Source of the DNA: CAZOWW01 sp964583765
GTDB taxonomy: Bacteria > Actinomycetota > Actinomycetes > Actinomycetales > Kineosporiaceae
DNA: 28,414 nt
Reading direction: 5' to 3'
NCBI GenBank assembly: GCA_964583765.1
Contig: CAZOWW010000080.1
Location: 1 to 28,414 of the forward strand
This document shows, piece after piece, positions 7,995 through 14,479 of the stretch; position 1 is the first letter of the stretch; every line of letters begins with the position of its first letter. A program made the position numbers and the translations under genes. Below the pieces are notes generated by a model. It saw nothing but the letters and a program-made list of their open reading frames with translations. It had not been told where the DNA came from and made no database searches.

Positions 7995-8035
7995 CGCCCT
8001 GGCCCACGCGCCGACAGCGTGCACGGGCCAGGGCG
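7995..8035 (+). terminator. Strong hairpin after the dynamin operon
   Basis: CGCCCTGGCCC (7995-8005) and GGGCCAGGGCG (8025-8035) are perfect 11-bp complementary arms, with a small inner stem ACGC/GCGT in the loop. It lies 35 bases after the stop of the second dynamin. There is no T-run, as is common in high-GC actinobacteria. Confidence 0.6.
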
Positions 8036-8158
8036 GGATCCTCCGAAGAGCCGGCTGCGTCCGGCGGTCACGCAGCGGACCAGGGCCGGACCCGATCGGT
8101 TCCCGCCAGGGGAACTGATGGCCTCCTGGGGAGGCGTCGGATCTCGTGCCGAACCTGG

Positions 8159-8728
8159 TCAGCGAGGCCCGCACAGGTGGAACGAATCGACGAAGGAAGG
8201 ATTCGAGTCAGGGCCGGAGCCGGACTCGAGCACGAGCTGGAAGCGCCAGATACCGTGCCAGCCGCGATAGACACCGCTGGTTCCCGTGATGGGTTGCGAG
8301 ACCCAGGCGCCGGAGATCACATCGGCCCTGTCGATCTCGCTCGCGACCTGGAAGGTGCCTTCCGGGAAGTGGAACATCTCGAACTGGTACTCCATGTCAT
8401 CACCGTTCGCGGCCCGATACATGATGTCCATGCTGCCGACGGCGGTCCCCACCCGCGTCCCGGAGGCGTCCAGAAGCTCGTCGAACCAGTCCCCCTGGAA
8501 TCCGGCCGGAACGTGCAGGTCCGAGGGCATGTTCGTGTCGTAACGGATGAACCGCTCGGTGAGCGTGAAGTCCTTGCACCTCGTCGCCGGGTGCGCCGCA
8601 CGTTCGGTCGCAGCAACAGGGGCATCACTCGCGAAGAGAGACAGGGCGGCCGATGCCACCACCGCGAGACCCAGAGCGACGGGGCGCAGCAGGGCAGTGG
8701 AGTGACGAATGATCATCATGTGATCCAT
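8159..8728 (-). CDS. Secreted protein, allene-oxide-cyclase/dirigent-like barrel
   Basis: A protein of 189 residues. Residues 1-41 form a clear signal peptide: RH near the start, a hydrophobic core (LLRPVALGLAVVASAALSLFA), then APVAATERA as the likely cleavage region. The mature part is beta-rich and resembles the allene oxide cyclase/dirigent barrel: DASGTRVGTAVGSMDIMY, then EYQFEMFHFPEGTFQVASEIDRAD, then ISGAWVSQPITGTSGVYRGWHGIWRFQLV. Two cysteines (one near 51, one near the C-terminus) could form a disulfide outside the cell. Bacterial members have no settled function; catalysis is not implied. It is convergent with the dynamin operon and divergent from the Hsp70 gene. Three Met codons near the start (1, 4, 5) leave the exact start open; no strong ribosome site is seen. 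Confidence 0.75.
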   Translation of the reverse strand: MDHMMIIRHSTALLRPVALGLAVVASAALSLFASDAPVAATERAAHPATRCKDFTLTERFIRYDTNMPSDLHVPAGFQGDWFDELLDASGTRVGTAVGSMDIMYRAANGDDMEYQFEMFHFPEGTFQVASEIDRADVISGAWVSQPITGTSGVYRGWHGIWRFQLVLESGSGPDSNPSFVDSFHLCGPR

Positions 8729-9315
8729 TCCGAGCGGACAACCAGCACAACGGGAGCCGGCCGTTCACTCACGGGACGAGGAGCGGACAGGAGCGGTCAC
8801 CGCGGTTCGGCGGGACGGAGGATCGACCCGGGCGAGCGGGCACACCGCCCGAGACGGGGACGGACCCGTACTCGGGCATGGACCAGGGCGAACAGCGAGG
8901 CCAGGAGCACGTCGTCGCGCACAAGGATCTGCGGGCCGCGCACCCGATGCGACGGGGGCGCCGAACGGTCATGTCCACGTTGTGATCGTCAAGGCACGCA
9001 CTAAAGCCGCCCTTGCCCGTTCGGGTGCAGGTGCCCGCCCAGCGCACTGGAGAGGCCGGTCGCGCCCCCGGTCCCCCCATTCACCCGGAACGAGTCGCAT
9101 CGGGGCATTCCGGTCCGTACTTCTGGGAGTGCGCTCGGGGTGGGTATTGGCTCGGTTAGTCTGCGAGGGTCGGTGAGGGGTTCACGAATGCCCCGGAAAC
9201 CGGCGTCCAACTCACTGTCCCCCGAATACCGGAGAACCGGTCACCCATTCGAGGGATCGCACCGGCAGGGAAACCACCGACCGGAAACACCTCGCCCGCG
9301 AGCAGGGAGCCGCAC
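8729..9315. other. 587-base gap between divergent genes, no convincing gene
   Basis: Both strands contain only short open frames with Arg/Pro/Gly-rich translations, no ribosome site and no recognisable domain. It must hold the promoters of the secreted barrel gene and the Hsp70-WD40 gene. A TAGTCT hexamer at 9157-9162 could be a -10 box for the latter, with a leader near 150 bases. Repeated CCGG-based motifs are annotated separately. Confidence 0.5.
9185..9240 (+). promoter_or_regulatory. Duplicated CGAAT...CCGG-AAA-CCGG motif upstream of Hsp70 gene
   Basis: Unit 1 has CGAAT (9185-9189) then CCGG-AAA-CCGG (9193-9203); unit 2, 38 bases on, has CGAAT (9223-9227) then CCGG-AGAA-CCGG (9229-9240), the latter extended to ACCGG/CCGGT. 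Two spaced copies of a partly palindromic motif about 75-130 bases before the start codon suggest an operator or leader structure. No known regulator is assigned. Confidence 0.35.
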
Positions 9316-11529
9316 ATGACGTTCTGGGGACTCGGGGTCGACCTGGGAACGACCTTCTGCACCGGCGCAGTCCTGCGCGAGGACCGCATCGACCTGCTGG
9401 AGATCGCCGGGGAACTCCGCACCCCCTCGACCGTCATGTGGCGCGAGGGCACCCTGCTGGCCGGACGCCACGCCGACCGCCTGCGCGCCAGCGACCCCGG
9501 CGCCGTGGAACGCAACCCCAAACGCAAGGTCGGCGCCGCCCCCATGATCCTGGCCGGAACCCCGGTCACCGCGACCATGGCCCTGAGCGCCCAACTCCGC
9601 CTGTTCGTCGAGGAAGGCACCCGCCGCGCCGGCGGCCAACCACCCGGCACCCTGGTCCTGACCCACCCGGCCGCCTGGAACCCGGCCCAACTCCAGGTCC
9701 TGCACGAGGTCGCCGCCACCGTCGCGCCGGGGGCCACCACCGTGCTGGTCCCCGAACCCGTAGCCGCCGCCGTGCAGTACGCCGCCGACAACGCCCTCCC
9801 CACCGGAGCCCGCATCGCCGTGTACGACCTGGGCGGAGGCACCTTCGACACCGCCGTCCTGCAGGTGAGCCCCACCGGCTTCGAGGTCATCGGCCACCCC
9901 GGCGGCGACGACGACATCGGCGGCGAAGTCTTCGACTGGCTCGTCTACGACCACCTCCTCGACCAACTCCATCAGAGGGCCCCCGAGACCGCCGAACGCC
10001 TGACCACCGGCGAAGACCTCACCAGCCAACGCGACCGCGACGAAGTCCTGCGCGCCGCCCGCAACGTCAAAGAAGCCCTCTCCGAATACCCCGACGCCTC
10101 CGAATACCTGCGCTGCGCGAACACCGACGTCCACCTCACCCGCACCCAGTACGAAGACCTCATCCACGCCGACCTCGAACGCTCCCTGACCACCCTGGAC
10201 CACACCCTGGCCACCGCCGGCGCCGACCCCACCGACCTCGCCGGCATCTTCCTGACCGGCGCCGCCAGCCGCACCCCCCTGGTCCACCACCTCCTGCACA
10301 CCCGCTACGGCCCCACCATCCGCACCTGGGGCGACCCCAAACTCGCCGTCGCCCACGGCGCCGCCCGCCTCACCCACCCCACCAGAACCCTGACCACGGA
10401 AGACACCCCGGGCTCCCCTCACCACCTCAGCACCGGGGCCACGAACATCGGACCGTCCACGCTCGCCGACTCCTCGCCGGCCACTACCACCCGACCGTCC
10501 GCGACCGAGAGCCCGTCCTCGGAGGCCGGGCCGTCCGCCGCCACCGGCTCCTCGCCGTCCGCGAGTTCCCCCTCGGAGGCCGGGCCGTCCGCGACCACGA
10601 CTGCAGGTGACCTCGGCGAGGACTCGGGCCTCCGGCTGGCCTCGGCCGGGGACGACGGCGCGGTGCACGTGTGGGATCCGGTCACGGGCCAGCATCGCTA
10701 CGCCCTGCAGGGGCACGGCCGACGGGTCAACGCCGTGGCCTTCTCCCCTGACGGCGAGATCCTCGCTTCCGCGAGCGAGAACCGGACCGTCTGCCTGTGG
10801 AGCGCGCGCGAAGGGCGATGCGTGCGAGTGCTCGTCGGGCACGGTCAAGCCGTCCACGCCGTGGCCTTCTGCCCCCAGGACCCGCATCTGCTCGTCTCGG
10901 CAGGCCAGGACACCACGCTCTGGCTCTGGAACGCGCCGAGCGGTCAGTGTCTGCGGGTGCTCACCGGCCATACTCGCCCCGTTCGGGCCGTCGTCTTCTC
11001 GGCCGACGGGTCCGTGCTGGTTTCCGGCGCCGCCGACCACACGGTGCGGATCTGGGACGCCCGCACCGGACAGTGCCTCGGCCCGCTCCTCGGCCACACC
11101 CACCCCGTCACGGACGTCGTGTTCGCCCCGGCCGGTGGCCCCCTCGCCTCCGCCGGCCAGGACCGCACGGTCCGGCTGTGGGATCTCACGACCGGAACCT
11201 GCACCAGCGTTCTGGCGGGATACCCCGCCGCAGTCCACGCCGTGGCCTTCTCCCCGACGGGTGATCGTCTCGCGGTGGCCTGCGCCGACGGGACGATCCA
11301 CCTGTCGGATCCCGGATCCGGCGCCTATCTCGGTGTCCTCGGTGGACACCTGCGAGCAGCGCGTGGCCTCGCCTTCTCGGCCGACGGCGCTCTTCTCGCC
11401 TCGGCGAGCGAGGACCTCACGGCGCGGGTCTGGGACACGCACACCGGTCAGTGCCGGTGGACTCTCACCGGCCACGCGGGGGCGGTCCGGTCGGTGGCAC
11501 TTACCACTCTCCCCGACCCTGCCCGCTGA
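9316..11529 (+). CDS. Hsp70-type ATPase domain fused to seven-bladed WD40 propeller
   Basis: A protein of 737 residues; ATG 9316 follows AGGGAG. Residues 1-360 are an Hsp70/actin-fold ATPase: phosphate-1 loop DLGTT at 9-13, phosphate-2 loop DLGGGTFD at 171-178, a VPEPVAAA segment typical of Hsp70, and the adenosine motif FLTGAASRTPLV. The usual substrate-binding domain is absent. A Ser/Thr/Pro/Ala linker (about 365-435) with repeated SSEAGPSA units leads to WD40 repeats at about 439-730: seven blades with GH...V.AV.FSPDG..L.SAS.D.TVR.WD pattern, the last partial repeat closing the ring with the first. No membrane helix, so cytoplasmic. The inferred role is an ATP-driven chaperone-like switch that selects partners through the propeller, with the membrane GrpE-like protein as possible exchange factor. 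Codon choice differs between the two halves. Confidence 0.9.
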   Translation: MTFWGLGVDLGTTFCTGAVLREDRIDLLEIAGELRTPSTVMWREGTLLAGRHADRLRASDPGAVERNPKRKVGAAPMILAGTPVTATMALSAQLRLFVEEGTRRAGGQPPGTLVLTHPAAWNPAQLQVLHEVAATVAPGATTVLVPEPVAAAVQYAADNALPTGARIAVYDLGGGTFDTAVLQVSPTGFEVIGHPGGDDDIGGEVFDWLVYDHLLDQLHQRAPETAERLTTGEDLTSQRDRDEVLRAARNVKEALSEYPDASEYLRCANTDVHLTRTQYEDLIHADLERSLTTLDHTLATAGADPTDLAGIFLTGAASRTPLVHHLLHTRYGPTIRTWGDPKLAVAHGAARLTHPTRTLTTEDTPGSPHHLSTGATNIGPSTLADSSPATTTRPSATESPSSEAGPSAATGSSPSASSPSEAGPSATTTAGDLGEDSGLRLASAGDDGAVHVWDPVTGQHRYALQGHGRRVNAVAFSPDGEILASASENRTVCLWSAREGRCVRVLVGHGQAVHAVAFCPQDPHLLVSAGQDTTLWLWNAPSGQCLRVLTGHTRPVRAVVFSADGSVLVSGAADHTVRIWDARTGQCLGPLLGHTHPVTDVVFAPAGGPLASAGQDRTVRLWDLTTGTCTSVLAGYPAAVHAVAFSPTGDRLAVACADGTIHLSDPGSGAYLGVLGGHLRAARGLAFSADGALLASASEDLTARVWDTHTGQCRWTLTGHAGAVRSVALTTLPDPAR

Positions 11530-11632
11530 ACCCGCCGGCCTGCCAGTGCCCCCGCACCGCACCGGCGCGGTCCCGCAGGAGATCACACCGACCGCTCCGA
11601 AGGATCCTGCCCGAGTCTCCTGAGGACCCCCG

Positions 11633-11638
11633 TAGGGT
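11633..11638 (+). promoter_or_regulatory. Candidate -10 box (TAGGGT)
   Basis: TAGGGT fits the actinobacterial TAnnnT pattern and would start transcription near 11645, giving a leader of about 25 bases containing the GAGGGGG ribosome site before ATG 11671. No convincing -35 is seen. Confidence 0.35.
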
Positions 11639-11670
11639 CGTCGCGGACCACGTCGACGAGGGGGAACCAG

Positions 11671-12780
11671 ATGACAGCCGACCGTCCGTCCGACCGCACG
11701 CTCGGCGTCGGCGTCGTCGGCCTCAGCGCCGGGCGGGGGTGGGCGGCCCTCGCCCACGTCCCGGCGTTGCGCGCGGTGCCCGGCCTCGAGCTGCGTGCCG
11801 TGGCCGCGAGCTCCGCGGAGAACGCCCGCCGAGCCGCCGCCGCGTTCGACATCCCCGTGGCCCACGGCTCGGCCGCGGAGCTCGCCGCCGACCCCGGTGT
11901 CGACCTCGTCGTGATCACGGTCCGGGTGCCCCGTCATCGTGAGCTCGTGCGTGCCGCCCTGAACGCCGGGAAGGCGGTGTTCTGCGAGTGGCCGGTCGGG
12001 ATCGACGTCGCCGAGACCCGAGAACTCCTGGACCTGGCGACCCACGCGGGGGTGCGCACCGCGGTGGGCCTGCAGGTTCGCTGGGTGCCTGAGCTCGTCC
12101 ACCTGGGGGACCTCGTCGCCGGTGGCTATGTCGGCCGCCCGTTGGCCACGAGCATCCTCGCCTCGGGCGTCAACTGGGGCGCCACGGTCACACCGGACCG
12201 GCTCTACCAGCTCGACCGCCGCAACGGCGCCACCATGCTCACGATCCCGTTCGGGCACACCCTCGAGGCCCTCTGTTCCGTGCTCGGGGATTTCGTCGAC
12301 CTCACCGCGACCACCGCCGTGCAACGACCCGAGGTCCGCCGTACGGACACCGGCGACCCGGTGCCGATGACCGCCGAGGACCAGATCGCCGTCACCGGAG
12401 TGCTGACCTCCGGCGCTGTGGCGAGCATGCACCTGCGCGGCGGCACGAGCCGAGGCACCGGATTCCGCTGGGAGATCAACGGTACGGAGGGCGATCTCGT
12501 CGTCGAGGTGGACCCGCCGATGCTGCAGCTCGGGCGCGTGCGCCTCCGGGGGGCCCGGGGTGACCAGACCCAGCTCGGAGAGCTCCCGCTTCCACCGTCC
12601 TGCCGCCCCGAACCGTGGGCGCGCCCGCTGGAGGGCACGCCCGCCCTTCCGGTCGCGCTGGCCTACGACCGCCTCCGGCAGGACCTCCTCGAGGGCAGTT
12701 CCCAGGTACCCGACTTCGCCCACGCGCTGCGGCGTCACGCCGTGCTCGACCGGATCCAGCGGGCGGCCGACCGGGGGTGA
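11671..12780 (+). CDS. Gfo/Idh/MocA-family protein, Gal80-like
   Basis: A protein of 369 residues. The N-terminal Rossmann fold is visible (LGVGVVGLSAGRGWAALAHVPAL, residues 11-33, then ELRAVAASS and the VDLVVITVRVPRH strand), so it should bind NAD(P). The segment that in active dehydrogenases of this family reads EKP is CEWPVG here (Glu106, Trp107, Pro108), so the usual catalytic lysine is missing; this matches the Gal80-like branch, some of which sense rather than oxidise. The C-terminal alpha/beta domain runs to the end (RNGATMLTIPFGHTLEALCSVLGDF and GTSRGTGFRWEINGTEGDL are typical). A ribosome site (GAGGGGG) precedes ATG 11671. It stands alone, convergent with the TetR gene. Substrate unknown. 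Confidence 0.85.
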   Translation: MTADRPSDRTLGVGVVGLSAGRGWAALAHVPALRAVPGLELRAVAASSAENARRAAAAFDIPVAHGSAAELAADPGVDLVVITVRVPRHRELVRAALNAGKAVFCEWPVGIDVAETRELLDLATHAGVRTAVGLQVRWVPELVHLGDLVAGGYVGRPLATSILASGVNWGATVTPDRLYQLDRRNGATMLTIPFGHTLEALCSVLGDFVDLTATTAVQRPEVRRTDTGDPVPMTAEDQIAVTGVLTSGAVASMHLRGGTSRGTGFRWEINGTEGDLVVEVDPPMLQLGRVRLRGARGDQTQLGELPLPPSCRPEPWARPLEGTPALPVALAYDRLRQDLLEGSSQVPDFAHALRRHAVLDRIQRAADRG

Positions 12781-12797
12781 GAGGGCCGGCCCCGGTC
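12769..12797. terminator. Hairpin spanning two convergent stop codons
   Basis: GACCGGGG (12769-12776) and CCCCGGTC (12790-12797) are perfect 8-bp arms with a 13-base loop. The structure covers the stop of the Gfo/Idh gene and the last bases of the convergent TetR gene, so it may serve both. Confidence 0.4.
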
Positions 12798-13497
12798 AGC
12801 CGGTCGCGGACCCTCCGCGCGTCTCGGACCCCCCACTGTCCGCGGACCCCCTGCCCGTCGCGGACGTCCCACCGGCCGCGGACCCCCTGCTGGTCGCGCC
12901 GTGGGCCCGGGCGTCCGCCGTCCGCAGCAGAGCGCACAGCCCCGGTGTGACGAGGTCCTGGAACAACGCGTCCACCGCCTCAGCCGGGACCAGGAAGTCC
13001 TGCTGGACCCACCAGTCCCCCAACGCGACACAAGCGCCCGCGACCGCCTGCACCACCGCTTCGAGGGACGCCGGGGGCTCCGGACGATCCCCCCACAGGT
13101 GCTCGATCTCGGCCCGGACGATGTTCTCGACCAGTGCCTCGAGCATCTGGGAGGGGCCGCTCCGGTTCCCCGGCCGGGCCAGCATCGCCCGCGCGAGCCG
13201 GCGTTGCTCGTGGATGTGGCGTAGCAGGGGAAGGCTGAACCCGAGCAGGTCGCCGGTGCGCGTGCCCTGACCTGGTGCCGGCAGCCCGACGTTCCCGCGC
13301 AGTTCGGCGAACCCCTCGTGGAGCAGGTCCTCCTTGCCCACGTAGTGCGTGTAGAAGGTGGAACGGCCGACGTCCGCCCGGTCGATGATCTCCTGGACCG
13401 TGATGGCCTCGTAGTCCTTCTCGACCATCAGCTCCATGAGGGCCTCCTGGAGGACCCTGCGGGTGCGTCGCACCCGCCTGTCCGGCGGTGTGACCAC
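12796..13497 (-). CDS. TetR-family transcriptional regulator
   Basis: A protein of 233 residues from GTG 13497. The N-terminal DNA-binding domain is standard: RRVRRTRRVLQEALMELM, then ITVQEIIDRADVGRSTFYTHYVGKEDLLHEG with the HTH at about 32-52. The C-terminal ligand domain follows (LLRHIHEQRRLARAMLARPG, then VVQAVAGACVALGDWWVQQDF). The last 35 or so residues are a Gly/Ser/Thr/Arg low-complexity tail encoded by degenerate DNA repeats. It is divergent from the ABC exporter genes, and a 15-bp palindrome lies over its own -35 box, so it probably represses itself and the exporter until a drug or lipid-like ligand binds. The role follows from family and layout; the ligand is unknown. Confidence 0.9.
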   Translation of the reverse strand: MVTPPDRRVRRTRRVLQEALMELMVEKDYEAITVQEIIDRADVGRSTFYTHYVGKEDLLHEGFAELRGNVGLPAPGQGTRTGDLLGFSLPLLRHIHEQRRLARAMLARPGNRSGPSQMLEALVENIVRAEIEHLWGDRPEPPASLEAVVQAVAGACVALGDWWVQQDFLVPAEAVDALFQDLVTPGLCALLRTADARAHGATSRGSAAGGTSATGRGSADSGGSETRGGSATG

Positions 13498-13589
13498 CGT
13501 CTCACCCCAATCCTGAACAGTCCGCCGCGCGCTGTCCGCAATCGCACGGATCGGCGTGGGCCGGTTCTTGCCCCCTCACCCCTCCGAAC

Positions 13590-13618
13590 ACTATCTCTTT
13601 TTATGGACATCTTGTCCA
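13590..13618 (-). promoter_or_regulatory. TetR-gene promoter with palindromic operator
   Basis: Read on the minus strand, TGGACA (13618-13613) is a -35 box five of six bases from consensus, then 17 bases, then GATAGT (13595-13590) as a -10 box. The -35 box is one arm of TGGACA-TCT-TGTCCA (13604-13618), a perfect palindrome with 6-bp arms, typical of a TetR dimer site. Binding would block this promoter and could also affect the exporter genes that start 67 bases away. Confidence 0.6.
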
Positions 13619-13684
13619 AGAAATGATCGGTGATTCCGTGGCCGGGTGGCAGCCCGGGACGGACGCGTACAGGAGGTGGTGCCG

Positions 13685-14479
13685 GTGGACGTCATCACGG
13701 TCGACGGCCTGGTCAAGAGCTATCCCCTGCCCTCGGGCGACTTCACCGCGCTGGACGGCGTCGACCTCCGGGTGGGCGCCGGCGAGTTCGTGGCGGTGGT
13801 CGGTGCCTCGGGCAGCGGCAAGACGACCCTGCTCAACCTGCTCGCGGGGATTGACCTGCCCACCGCGGGACGGATCACGGTGGCCGGCGAGGCCGTGCAC
13901 GAGCTCCGCGGCTCGCGCCTGGCCCGCTGGCGCGGGCACACCATCGGGCTGGTCTTCCAGTTCTTCCAGCTGCTGCCCACGCTCACCGTGGTCGAGAACG
14001 TGATGCTGCCGATGGACCTGTGCGAGACGGTCCCGGCCCGCGCGCGCCGCCGCACCGCGCTCGACCTGCTCGACCGGGTCGGGATCGCCGACCAGGCCTC
14101 GAAGCTGCCCTCGGCCCTCTCCGGCGGGCAGCAGCAGCGCGCCGCGGTCGCCCGTGCCCTGGCCAACCGACCGCCCGTGCTGCTCGCGGACGAACCCACC
14201 GGCAACCTGGACTCCGCGACGAGCGCCGAGGTGCTCGGGCTCTTCGCGACCCTCGCGGCGGAGGGGACCACCCTGCTCATGGTCACGCACGAACGGGACC
14301 TCGCCGGCTTCGCCACCCGGCGCATCACCCTGCGGGACGGGCGCGTCGTGGGCGACGAGCTCGCCGCCCCGTCCGCCTCGGGCGTCCCAGGGACCCAGGG
14401 TGTCCCGGCCGGGCAGCGCCGGGACGTTCCCCGGTCGGCGACGTCCGCGCCGGCCCCCGCAGCGGAGAGCCGGTCGTGA
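13685..14479 (+). CDS. ABC transporter ATP-binding protein (MacB/LolD type)
   Basis: From GTG 13685, eight bases after AGGAGG, the protein has 264 residues. Walker A GASGSGKTT starts at residue 40, the Q-loop follows GLVFQFFQLLPTLTVVENV, the signature LSGGQQQR starts at 145, Walker B VLLADEPTGNLD has Asp169 and Glu170, and the H-loop is VTHERD. The FQFFQLLP pattern and length match the ATPases that serve FtsX-type permeases. About 30 Ala/Ser/Pro/Gly-rich residues trail the domain. The stop overlaps the permease start by four bases (GTGA). It powers the permease encoded next. A farther upstream ATG at 13646 is in frame but lies before the ribosome site. Confidence 0.93.
   Translation: MDVITVDGLVKSYPLPSGDFTALDGVDLRVGAGEFVAVVGASGSGKTTLLNLLAGIDLPTAGRITVAGEAVHELRGSRLARWRGHTIGLVFQFFQLLPTLTVVENVMLPMDLCETVPARARRRTALDLLDRVGIADQASKLPSALSGGQQQRAAVARALANRPPVLLADEPTGNLDSATSAEVLGLFATLAAEGTTLLMVTHERDLAGFATRRITLRDGRVVGDELAAPSASGVPGTQGVPAGQRRDVPRSATSAPAPAAESRS

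Noticed and set aside
8769..9080. A 103-residue minus-strand frame in the gap before the Hsp70-WD40 gene
   Set aside because: No ribosome site, no domain, Arg/Pro/Ser-rich composition typical of random GC-rich frames.
9241..12738. A 1165-residue open frame on the minus strand across the Hsp70-WD40 and Gfo/Idh genes
   Set aside because: Antisense shadow of high GC3 coding; translation is Gly/Arg/Val-rich without domains, while the plus strand has two unmistakable families.
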